Assembly (NCBI GenBank): GCA_005772945.1
Contig: SXIE01000043.1
Location: 1 to 17,607, forward strand
Length of the DNA stretch: 17,607 bases
Source of the DNA: Pseudomonadota bacterium
Lineage (GTDB): Bacteria > Myxococcota > UBA9042 > PHBI01
Direction of reading: 5' to 3'
Shown: positions 7,069 to 13,975 of the stretch, one piece after another
Position numbering within the stretch: the first letter of the stretch is position 1
Layout: each line of letters starts with the position of its first letter
The notes under the pieces: generated by a model
Told to the model about the DNA's origin: nothing
The model's database searches: none
The model's input: the letters and a program-made list of their open reading frames with translations, nothing else
Program-made: the position numbers and the translations under genes

Positions 7069-7958
7069 GGGGCACCTCCGGCCGCCGGCGCGTTCGTCGC
7101 GGTCGTGGCGAGGTCGATGCGCTCGAGATCGCGCACGACCAGGTCGCTGAGGCGCGGGCCCAAGGCGGCAATGAGCTCGGGCAAAAGGCGGAGCTTCTCG
7201 TCGTGGTCGACGGCGCGGCTCCACCAACCGGCGCTGCCGCGCACGAAGCCGCGCTCACCGAGCCAAGGGTCGTCCGAAAGAACCTCGATGACGGTCTGGG
7301 TGCGACCCTTGACGTAGGCGTCCGCGGCGCCGTCGTGGACGACGTGGCCGTCGCTGAGCGCGACGACGCGATCGACCATCGTGCGCAGCTCGTCGAGGCG
7401 ATGCGAGCAGAGAACGACCGTCGCGCCCTGCAGGTACTCGCGCTCGAGAGCCGCGAAACGTGCGCGCGCGGCGGCATCGAGGCTGGCGGTCGGCTCGTCG
7501 AGGATGACGAGGCGCGGCTCGACCCCGAGCGCGAGCGCGATGAGCAGCTTCTGCTTCATGCCACCCGAGAGCCCGCGAAAGGGCAACTTGCGGATCGCAT
7601 CGACGGCAAGTCCGAGGTCCGCGGCGATCGCCATGATGCGATCGATCGGCTGGCGCCTGACGCCGGCGACCGTGCGGATGAGATCCCCGACCGTGACGGC
7701 CATGGCGGGCGCGACCTGTGGCACGTAGGCGATGCCGGGGGCCGCGGCGATGCGAGCGGCGCCGCCACTCTGGCCGTCGAGACGGACCTCGCCGGCGTGC
7801 GCGACCAACCCCATCACGACGCGCGTCAGCGTCGTCTTGCCGGATCCGTTCGGCCCGATCAGCGCGACGCGCGAGCCGCTCGGCAAGTCGAGCGAGACGC
7901 CGTCGAGCGCCTTCACGCGGCCGTAGGCTTTCGACACTGCTTTCAGTTCAATCCGCAT
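7065..7958 (-). CDS. nosF: NosF, ATPase of the NosDFY ABC complex
   Basis: The 297-residue protein has all ABC ATPase motifs: Walker A GPNGSGKTT (35-43), Q-loop Gln81, signature LSGGMKQ (130-136), Walker B LVILDEP (150-156) and switch His186. The C-terminal 90 residues form the extra domain seen in the NosF group. It would hydrolyse ATP at the cytoplasmic face of NosY, driving the step by which NosDFY prepares NosZ for copper loading. The ATG at 7958 has a GGAGGT ribosome site; it lies inside the end of nosD (11-bp overlap), and the stop overlaps the nosL start. Every catalytic residue appears intact. Assignment as NosF rather than a generic ABC ATPase rests on position between nosD and nosL/nosY. 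Confidence 0.95.
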   Translation of the reverse strand: MRIELKAVSKAYGRVKALDGVSLDLPSGSRVALIGPNGSGKTTLTRVVMGLVAHAGEVRLDGQSGGAARIAAAPGIAYVPQVAPAMAVTVGDLIRTVAGVRRQPIDRIMAIAADLGLAVDAIRKLPFRGLSGGMKQKLLIALALGVEPRLVILDEPTASLDAAARARFAALEREYLQGATVVLCSHRLDELRTMVDRVVALSDGHVVHDGAADAYVKGRTQTVIEVLSDDPWLGERGFVRGSAGWWSRAVDHDEKLRLLPELIAALGPRLSDLVVRDLERIDLATTATNAPAAGGAP

Positions 7959-9303
7959 GTTGCACCTCCGGCGGTCGGATCCCCGAGCTCGCAGTCACCG
8001 TGCGTACCTCCGGAAGCGGCGGCGCGTTCATGCGCGGCGCGGCGTCGACCAGCAGCACGCGGGGCTCCCAGAGCGGCAGGAGCCGGCTTCCGATGTCGAC
8101 GAGCGCCAGCGCGGGCCCGCCGCGAAAGAACGCCAGCTCGGCGTGCTGGGCGACGAGATCCTCGGAGGCCGACTCGACCTCGTGCGGCAGGTCACCGATG
8201 CCGTCGTCGTCGAGATCGTAGCCCGCGTAGTCGTCGAAATAGTTGCCGCGCCACGTCGCTTGCGTCGGCCTCGTCCCGGCCTCGGCGGCCAGCTGCAGGC
8301 CGTTGTCGGCGAGGGAGTTGCCGTCGAAGCGCGCCGCGTGGGGCGTCGTGTGCATGTGGATGGCGGTCGTGCACATGCGGATCGCGTTGCCTGCGACCGT
8401 CAGCGATTCGTCCGCCTGCCCGGGCGTGTTGTCGATGTAGATGCCGACCGTGTTGCGCACCAAGAGGTTCTCGCGCACGACGATGTCGCCGGCGTCCTTG
8501 AGACCGATCGCCATGCCGGAGGCGCCCGACGCGTTGACGACGAGGTTGCGCGCAAGCGTCACGCGCTTGCTGTACATGACGAAGATACCGACGACCCCGT
8601 CGACGTACGCGTTGTCGTGGACGTCGTTGTCGTGGCTGTACATGAAGTGGGTGCCGTAGCGACCCCGCAGGACGCGGTTCTCGGCGATGAGGTTGCGGCT
8701 CGAGTACCAGACGACCATGTCGCGGCCGTCCTCCACCAGGTTGCGCAGGACCCGCGAATCGTAGGTCTCCCAGAGGCGAATGGTGTCGCCGCGCATGCCC
8801 ATGCCGGTCGCGGCGTCACCCTGGACGTGGTTGTCGATGACGGTCGCACGTTTGCATTTCTCGACAAGGATTCCGTAGACCGAGTGGACGACCGACACGC
8901 CTTCGACGCGGACATCGTCGGCCCGAACGTGAACGGCGGCGTCGAGCTTGTCGAAGCGGCTCGAGCTGCCGTCGATGGTGAGGCCCGCGAGGGCGGCGCC
9001 GGCGCCGGTGATCGTGACGACGCTGCCGGGGCGGTTCGCGGCGATGACCGCGTCGCGCGGGCCCCAGACGGAGATGCGCTTGGTGATCTCGAGCGGGGCG
9101 GTCCAGCGGCCGGGTGCGAGGCAGAGCGAGTCGCCGTCCTTGGCGTCGGCGAGAACGACCGCGAGGTCGCTCCCGTGGGCTACGTCCCGACATCCCGCCG
9201 GCCGCGATGGGACGGCTGGCGAGCCCTCGGCCGTGTCGCGGCGCGCGCGCGAGCACGCAGCGGCGCCGCAGACGAAAGCCAAGATGATCGGAACGTAGCG
9301 CAC
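7948..9303 (-). CDS. nosD: NosD, periplasmic beta-helix protein of the NosDFY complex
   Basis: The 451-residue protein is a right-handed beta-helix of the NosD/CASH type. Repeating turns such as VRVEGVSVVHSVYGILVEKC, NLIAENRVLRGRYGTHFMYS and GIFVMYSKRVTLARNLVV run through about residues 100-360, and the conserved NYFDDYAGYDLDDDGIGD follows. NosD is the periplasmic part of NosDFY and contacts NosZ and NosL during copper-site assembly. I chose the GTG at 9303, which has a GAGGT ribosome site and begins a clean signal peptide ending AAAC (Cys17), so it may be a lipoprotein; the open frame to an ATG at 9381 adds a charged, non-signal-like stretch. A 143-bp gap separates it from nosZ, with no obvious promoter or terminator. 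The 3' end overlaps nosF by 11 bp. Confidence 0.94.
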   Translation of the reverse strand: MRYVPIILAFVCGAAACSRARRDTAEGSPAVPSRPAGCRDVAHGSDLAVVLADAKDGDSLCLAPGRWTAPLEITKRISVWGPRDAVIAANRPGSVVTITGAGAALAGLTIDGSSSRFDKLDAAVHVRADDVRVEGVSVVHSVYGILVEKCKRATVIDNHVQGDAATGMGMRGDTIRLWETYDSRVLRNLVEDGRDMVVWYSSRNLIAENRVLRGRYGTHFMYSHDNDVHDNAYVDGVVGIFVMYSKRVTLARNLVVNASGASGMAIGLKDAGDIVVRENLLVRNTVGIYIDNTPGQADESLTVAGNAIRMCTTAIHMHTTPHAARFDGNSLADNGLQLAAEAGTRPTQATWRGNYFDDYAGYDLDDDGIGDLPHEVESASEDLVAQHAELAFFRGGPALALVDIGSRLLPLWEPRVLLVDAAPRMNAPPLPEVRTVTASSGIRPPEVQHAD

Positions 9304-9446
9304 GGGAGGACCTCGCGAGCGAGAGAGCTCACGAAGGTCGCCGAGCGCGTGCTCGCACGCGAAACGAACGTGGCGGGACAAGCGCTGGGCGAACCCTCGT
9401 GAGAGGAACTACCGAAATGCGAATTCACTCGGGAAGCGCGCGAAGG

Positions 9447-11552
9447 CTACGGATTGGGCACGGGGGCCGGCGCCGGAGCGGGCGTCGGCGCGGGTGCCGT
9501 CCCACCATCGGGTGCCGGCGTCGGAGCCGGCACCGCGCCGCCGTCGGGGGCCGGGACGGTCGGGACGGGCACGGTCGGATCCACCGCCGCTACCTGCGGC
9601 TCGACAAGGAAGTAGCCGGCCATCTCGAGGTGGAGCGCGGAGCAGAACTCCGTGCAGTACATCGGGAAGACACCGGCCGCGTCGGCCTTGAAGGTCACGT
9701 CGGCGTGCTCGCCGGGCTCGAGGCTCAGGTTGATGTTGTACGAGTTGAGCGCGAACCCGTGCGTGGCGTCGTCGGCCTGCTCGAGGTTGGTGACGTGAAT
9801 GTGCACCGTCTCGCCCTGCTTCACCCGGATGATGTCGGGCGTAAAGTGACTACGGATGGCGGTCATGTAGACGTGCACGCCGTCGGCCGTCCGCTCGATG
9901 CGCTCCTTGCCGCCATCGACCGCGAACTCGCCGCGCACACCCGTGATCGGATCGGTGCCGACCGGCTTGTAGATCATCTCGGGCTTGAGTTTGTCGGCCT
10001 TGATCATCTGCGCGTAGTGCGGCTCGCCGAGCGGGATCGGCATGTCGTAGAGGAGCTGCATCGGCGAGGTGGTGAGATCGACGAGCTGGAAGTTCTGCGG
10101 GAGCAGCGGTCCGACCGGCGCGAAACGATCGAGTGCCCACTTGTTCATGTTGACGAGGAAGCGCCCGTCCGGCTTGACCGTGTCGCCCTCGGCCGTGACG
10201 ATGTGGCCGACGTTGTACGACGAGGGGATCTTTTCGATGACCTTGAGGTCCTTGACCGACCACTTGGCCGTCGCGCTCTCGAGGAACAGCGAGGTGTAGG
10301 CGAAGCCCTTGTCGTCGTACTGCGTGTGAAGGGGTCCCAGGCCGAGGTCGACCTGGCCGCGGATCGAGTCCTTGAAGCTGAGCAGCGGGACGCCAAAGGG
10401 GTCCTTGCCGTCGTACTTCTTGGCGTCGATGAGCGCCTTCATCTTCGAGAACGAGTAGACCGTGCCGTGCGTGTCGAGCTTGCCGCCGACGACGATGTCC
10501 TCGCCGTCCGGGGTGACGTCGACGCCGTGCGGGCTCTTGGGCTCCGGGACGAAATGGAGTACACCCTCGGCCGCCGCAACCTCGAGCGAAAGGACCTTCA
10601 TCCCCTTGATCGTCTTGGTCTTTCCGGCGGCGACGAGCTCCTCGGCCTTCTTCCAGTTGACGACATGCAGGTAGTCCATGTCGTTCTGCGAGAAGCCCGA
10701 CTCCATCGGCGGATTGCCCTCGGCGTTGCCGCCGTAGGCCATCTCGGTGTTGATCGAGTTGAAGAAGCAGTAGCCGTCCGAGACGAGCTTGCCGGCGTCG
10801 GCGAGGTCCTGCACGTACGGCGGGAACTCGAGCATGAACGAGCGCTCGGGGTCGATGCGGCCCTTGGTGCGGTCGAACTTCCAGAAGACCGCGCCGCCGC
10901 GGTACTTCTCCTTGAACTGCTTGACGTCGACGTACTCGCCGCCGAGCGGCGCCGGGTACTGCGTCACCTCGATGACGTACTCGGTGTTCGGCGTGACGAA
11001 GGCCGCGCCGTGGTCCGACTCGATGACCTGCGTCGTGACGATCTGCTTGGTCACGAAGTCCTTCAGATCGATGACCGCGACGCGCGCATCGGCCTTGTCG
11101 CCGATGAAGAGGTACTGGCCGTCGTAGTCGCCACCGGTCTCCGAGAGTGCCGGGTGATGCGTGTCGGCCCAGGTAAGATCGTGCCCGTGGCGCCGGCCGC
11201 CGGCGAGCACGCCCTTGGTCTGATTGTCGAAGCCGTATCCCTGCCAGGGCTCGGGCGTGAAGACGCCGATGTACTTGAGGATGCGCATCGACGGCACGCC
11301 GACGACGATGACCTGCCCGCCGTGTCCGCCCGACGCGAAGATGTAATACTCGTCGTGCTTGCCGGTGGGCGTGTAGGTCTTGAGCGCCGCGCTGACGTCT
11401 GCTTCCGTCAGTCCGCGCGCCTTCATGAGCTCCTGTAGACCGGCGCCTCCTCCGCTGGAACCGGGCTCCCCCGTCTGCGGAGTGGTGCCGCTCGAGCAAG
11501 CTGCGAGCGTCGTCAAGCCGGCCAAAAGCCAGCGATGCCAAGGCAGAGACAT
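9447..11552 (-). CDS. nosZ: Nitrous oxide reductase NosZ, clade II, lipoprotein signal and Pro/Ala-rich C-terminal tail
   Basis: The 701-residue enzyme reduces N2O to N2 outside the inner membrane. The N-terminus is a Sec lipoprotein signal (LAAC, Cys19) with no twin-arginine motif, as in clade II. The propeller domain supplies likely CuZ ligands His132, His133, His181, His342, His410, His450 and His512. The C-terminal cupredoxin domain has the CuA set His598, Cys633, Cys637, His641 and Met644 within YCTEFCSALHLEMAGY. All expected ligands seem present, so the enzyme should be functional. Residues about 653-701 are an extra Pro/Ala/Gly tail with repeated PAPDGG units, beyond the usual end of the cupredoxin domain. 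The ATG at 11552 has a GAGGAGG ribosome site. The cytochrome c gene lies 59 bp upstream and is a likely electron donor. Confidence 0.98.
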   Translation of the reverse strand: MSLPWHRWLLAGLTTLAACSSGTTPQTGEPGSSGGGAGLQELMKARGLTEADVSAALKTYTPTGKHDEYYIFASGGHGGQVIVVGVPSMRILKYIGVFTPEPWQGYGFDNQTKGVLAGGRRHGHDLTWADTHHPALSETGGDYDGQYLFIGDKADARVAVIDLKDFVTKQIVTTQVIESDHGAAFVTPNTEYVIEVTQYPAPLGGEYVDVKQFKEKYRGGAVFWKFDRTKGRIDPERSFMLEFPPYVQDLADAGKLVSDGYCFFNSINTEMAYGGNAEGNPPMESGFSQNDMDYLHVVNWKKAEELVAAGKTKTIKGMKVLSLEVAAAEGVLHFVPEPKSPHGVDVTPDGEDIVVGGKLDTHGTVYSFSKMKALIDAKKYDGKDPFGVPLLSFKDSIRGQVDLGLGPLHTQYDDKGFAYTSLFLESATAKWSVKDLKVIEKIPSSYNVGHIVTAEGDTVKPDGRFLVNMNKWALDRFAPVGPLLPQNFQLVDLTTSPMQLLYDMPIPLGEPHYAQMIKADKLKPEMIYKPVGTDPITGVRGEFAVDGGKERIERTADGVHVYMTAIRSHFTPDIIRVKQGETVHIHVTNLEQADDATHGFALNSYNINLSLEPGEHADVTFKADAAGVFPMYCTEFCSALHLEMAGYFLVEPQVAAVDPTVPVPTVPAPDGGAVPAPTPAPDGGTAPAPTPAPAPAPVPNP
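9450..9560. repeat. Repetitive tail-coding segment at the 3' end of nosZ
   Basis: Degenerate direct repeats of GCC/GGCGCCGG-type units encode the alternating Pro-Ala and PAPDGG tail of NosZ. On the plus strand the phrases GGTGCCGGCGTCGGAGCCGG and GGCGCCGGAGCGGGCGTCGG show the pattern. Such tracts expand and contract easily, so tail length may vary between strains. Confidence 0.7.
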
Positions 11553-11611
11553 AATGCTTCCTCCTCGCGCCGCACCAATGGCGCATGTGTCATCAAGAGG
11601 GATGGGTGCTC

Positions 11612-11995
11612 TTACTTTCCGTTGAAGCTGCGGACTTTGTAGCGAATGGCCGCGACGACGGCCTTGTCGTTGAGGTCGGGGTTCGCGGGCATCGCGGCGC
11701 TCTTGCCGACCGCTGCGCCGCCGAGCTTGATGATCTTCTCGATGTGCTCGTCGGTGACGCCCTTCTGCCAGTCGGTGTCGTGCAAGTTGCGCGGCTTGGG
11801 CTTGAGCGAGGCCGAGGCCGAGCCGTCGCCCCTGCCCTCGGCGCCGTGGCATGGGGTGCAGCGCTGGGCGAAGATCTGCTCGGCCTTCGCGAGCGCCTCG
11901 GGGGCGGGCGGGGCGGCTTCCGGCGTGCCGCCGCCACAGGCGGTGCCGAGAAGCATGGCGAGGGCGAACGTGCTGGCGATCTTGAATCGGGACAT
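11612..11995 (-). CDS. Monoheme cytochrome c lipoprotein, likely electron donor in the nos cluster
   Basis: The 127-residue protein has a signal peptide ending LLGTAC (Cys20; a slightly unusual lipobox), a Pro/Ala spacer, and one class I cytochrome c domain. Heme attaches at CTPCH (46-50); Met102 in AAMPANP is the likely distal ligand. A C-terminal helix, AVVAAIRYKVRSF, closes the fold. It lies between ric and nosZ, 40 bp after ric and 59 bp before nosZ, so it is probably cotranscribed. Clade II nos clusters commonly encode c-type cytochromes thought to carry electrons to NosZ; that role here is inferred from position. The start at 11995 has an AAGGA ribosome site. Confidence 0.92.
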   Translation of the reverse strand: MSRFKIASTFALAMLLGTACGGGTPEAAPPAPEALAKAEQIFAQRCTPCHGAEGRGDGSASASLKPKPRNLHDTDWQKGVTDEHIEKIIKLGGAAVGKSAAMPANPDLNDKAVVAAIRYKVRSFNGK

Positions 11996-12035
11996 CGGGG
12001 ATTCCTTGTTGGCTCTTGGGTTCGACCGGACTCGG

Positions 12036-12728
12036 TCAGTTGTGCTTGGGGGCCGCGGCTCGTTCCGCGACACGCCGAAAGAGGATGTTGTTCTCGAGGT
12101 GGATGTGCAGGTGGAGGTCGGCCTCGAGCGCGCGCAGTCCGCTCCAGAGCGCGCGCCAGGAGCCGCATGCGTGCTCGGGTGGGGCGTAGCCGCCGGTGAC
12201 CTGACGGAGCTCGCCGAGCAGGACGCCGATGAGCTCGTGTTCGTCGTGCATGGCGGCGATCGGTCCGCCCGCGCGGACATCGCCCGAGAGAATGAGCGGG
12301 AACAGGATCCGCTCCTCCTTGCGCATGTGCGGCTGCAGATCCTCGACGACCGCGATGAGCCGCTCGAGGACCGCCGCGTGCTGTGGCCCGCCATGGACGG
12401 CGGCGACCTTGCGCGCGAGGGCCGCCAGGCGCGGCAGCTCCTCGACCAGCGGCTGGTGGTGGTGCTCGAGAATGTGCGCGATCAGCTCGGCCGCCGGACG
12501 CTCGGTCCAGTCGATGACGGCACCCGTGCCCGTCGCCAGGCGCTCCTCGTCCTCGAGCTCGGACACGAGCTCGTTCGCGGTGAGGTGGGCGTCGCCCGCC
12601 GCCTCGGCGACCGTGCGGTACGCCTTGCAGCAGAAGTCGATGTGGTGACGCGCGAAGACGCGTGGCGAATTCGGGTGCGTGCGCAGCACGTCGGCCACGG
12701 TCATCGAACGGGCGTCCGGGTCGGACAT
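12036..12728 (-). CDS. ric: Ric/YtfE/ScdA-type di-iron Fe-S cluster repair protein
   Basis: The 230-residue protein matches the repair-of-iron-centres family. The N-terminal ScdA_N part contains HHIDFCCKA (28-36), the family mark, after MTVADVLRTHP. The rest is a hemerythrin-like four-helix bundle with likely di-iron ligands in ILEHHHQPLVEEL, PHMRKEERILFP, MHDEHELIG and HLHIHLENNILF. Ric proteins restore Fe-S clusters damaged by nitric oxide or peroxide in the cytoplasm and are typically induced by nitrosative stress. As first gene of the presumed nos operon it links N2O reduction to NO defence. The ATG at 12728 has a GGAGGT ribosome site, and a -24/-12 promoter match lies directly upstream. 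It is about the same length as E. coli YtfE. Confidence 0.95.
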   Translation of the reverse strand: MSDPDARSMTVADVLRTHPNSPRVFARHHIDFCCKAYRTVAEAAGDAHLTANELVSELEDEERLATGTGAVIDWTERPAAELIAHILEHHHQPLVEELPRLAALARKVAAVHGGPQHAAVLERLIAVVEDLQPHMRKEERILFPLILSGDVRAGGPIAAMHDEHELIGVLLGELRQVTGGYAPPEHACGSWRALWSGLRALEADLHLHIHLENNILFRRVAERAAAPKHN

Positions 12729-12751
12729 CAGGAACCTCCGCGTGCCCGCTG

Positions 12752-12767
12752 TGCAGCCGCCGTTCCA
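12752..12767 (-). promoter_or_regulatory. Candidate sigma-54 (-24/-12) promoter of ric and the nos operon
   Basis: On the minus strand the sequence TGGAACGGCGGCTGCA matches TGGCACG-N4-TTGCA at 10 of 12 fixed positions, with GG and GC exactly 10 bases apart. The predicted transcription start is near 12741, leaving a short leader that still includes the GGAGGT ribosome site. A sigma-54 activator gene is adjacent. Bare GG-N10-GC is common in GC-rich DNA, so context carries part of the weight. Confidence 0.6.
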
Positions 12768-12832
12768 GTCCGTCGACGCTGTGCGAATCGGCCGCCTGGG
12801 CGCCGCGCAGTGCGTCGTCGCGCACCGCGGAG

Positions 12833-12852
12833 ATTTGCACGCGCGTGCAAAT
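12833..12852. promoter_or_regulatory. Perfect 20-bp palindrome, probable upstream activator site for ric/nos
   Basis: ATTTGCACGCGCGTGCAAAT is a perfect palindrome in the 166-bp gap between the sigma-54 activator gene and ric. Its centre is about 100 bp upstream of the predicted ric transcription start, a normal distance for the enhancer of a sigma-54 activator. It is also AT-richer at its ends than the surrounding DNA. The TTGCA-N6-TGCAA core recurs twice elsewhere in the window. Confidence 0.7.
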
Positions 12853-12894
12853 GCTCACGCGTGTGGGCGATCGCGCGCCGTCACGCCGCGGTGG

Positions 12895-13896
12895 TCACGA
12901 CCACTGCTTGAGCTTGCGCCAGAGGGTGTTGCGCCCGATCCCCAAGACGCGCGCCGCCTCGACGATCGAGCCGCCGCAGCCGCCGAGCACGCCCAGAATG
13001 TGCTCACGCTCCGCCTCGGCCAGCGTGCACATGCGCGGTGTGGCATCGACCTTCGTATTGGGGCGTGCCCGGCTCGCGGTCGGCGTCCGTAGCGTGAGCT
13101 GGTCCGGCAGGTGCTCGGGCCCGACGCTCGTTCCGTCCGCGAGCGCCGCACCGTGGCTGACCACGTTGGCCAGCTCGCGCACGTTCCCCGGCCAGGTGTG
13201 CCCCTGCAAAAGCGCCTCGGCCGCCGGCGTGAACGACGCGAGCGGCCCCAGCGCCTCGGCCAGCAGCTGGCGTGCGAGCGGCAGGATATCCTCGCCCCGG
13301 TCGCGCAGCGGCGGGACGCGAACCGTCAGCACGTTCAACCGATAGAAGAGGTCCTCGCGAAAGAGGCCCTGCTCGACCTGCGCCGTGAGGTCGCGATGCG
13401 TCGCGCAGACGATGCGCACATCGACGGTGAACGAGCGCGTCTCGCCGACCTTGCGCACCTCGCCGTCCTGCAGCACGCGCAGGAGTTTGACCTGCAGTGC
13501 CAGCGGCAGCTCGCCGATCTCATCCCGAAAGAGCGTCCCGCCCGCGGCCGCCTCGAACATCCCGCGATGGGCCTGCGAAGCGCCCGTGAAGGCGCCCTTG
13601 GCGTGCCCGAAGAGCTCCGATTCAAGCAGCTCGGCGGGCAGCGCCGCCACGTTCACGGCCAGGAAGGGAGCGGCCGCGCGCGGGCTCGCAGCGTGAAGCG
13701 AGCGCGCGACGATCTCCTTGCCGGTGCCACTCTCACCCAGGATGACCACCGGTGCCGAGCTGCGCGCGAATCGCGCGACGCGCATCAGCATCTCCTGAAC
13801 CGCCGAGCTCTCGGTGACGATCCGCTTCGGGCGCGCCACGGTGCCGACCTCCGGGTCGAGTCCACACACGGGGCAGAAGTCGGGCCGCGGTTCCAT
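12895..13896 (-). CDS. Sigma-54-dependent transcriptional activator with short CPVC N-terminus, probable nos/ric regulator
   Basis: The 333-residue protein has a AAA+ sigma-54 interaction domain: Walker A GESGTGKE (54-61), the sigma-54 contact loop GAFTGA (101-106), a Walker B region GTLFRDEIGEL where Arg124 replaces the usual Leu, and sensor text CATHRDL and EDLFYRLNV. The last 39 residues form a Fis-type helix-turn-helix (VEAARVLGIGRNTLWRKLKQW). The N-terminus before the AAA+ domain is only about 25 residues and holds FCPVCGLDPE (Cys8, Cys11), with no GAF, PAS or receiver domain; the two cysteines might bind a metal or sense redox state or NO, which is speculation. The start ATG at 13896 has a weak ribosome site and lies in an inverted repeat. 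Position just upstream of ric and nos, with a sigma-54 promoter and palindrome between, suggests it controls them. Confidence 0.92.
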   Translation of the reverse strand: MEPRPDFCPVCGLDPEVGTVARPKRIVTESSAVQEMLMRVARFARSSAPVVILGESGTGKEIVARSLHAASPRAAAPFLAVNVAALPAELLESELFGHAKGAFTGASQAHRGMFEAAAGGTLFRDEIGELPLALQVKLLRVLQDGEVRKVGETRSFTVDVRIVCATHRDLTAQVEQGLFREDLFYRLNVLTVRVPPLRDRGEDILPLARQLLAEALGPLASFTPAAEALLQGHTWPGNVRELANVVSHGAALADGTSVGPEHLPDQLTLRTPTASRARPNTKVDATPRMCTLAEAEREHILGVLGGCGGSIVEAARVLGIGRNTLWRKLKQWS

Positions 13897-13913
13897 CGGT
13901 TCCAGGATGGAAC
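13890..13913. repeat. Inverted repeat covering the regulator start codon
   Basis: GTTCCATC and GATGGAAC are perfect 8-bp arms with an 8-nt spacer. The start codon of the activator gene (13894-13896) lies in one arm. A third TGGAAC copy in the spacer could pair instead with the same upstream arm, giving two mutually exclusive hairpins in the mRNA. It might be an operator or a translational control element; function is unproven. Confidence 0.5.
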
Positions 13914-13975
13914 ATCCGACGGGAGCTGTCACGCGTTCGGTGAGGCCCGGCCAGCGCGGAATCGCCGGGTTCCGG

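Noticed and set aside
8849..8865. TTGCA followed at the right spacing by GACAA in nosD
   Set aside because: Only three of five bases match in the second arm, and it lies mid-gene, so it was not counted with the three exact sites.
9304..9446. Possible promoter or separate transcription unit between nosZ and nosD
   Set aside because: No convincing -35/-10 or -24/-12 element or terminator was seen; only short GC-rich repeats such as GCGTGC-TC-GCACGC.
12891..12904. Short palindrome GTGGTC-AC-GACCAC across the regulator stop codon
   Set aside because: Six-base arms with a 2-nt centre are common by chance here, and no T tract follows, so it is not called a terminator.
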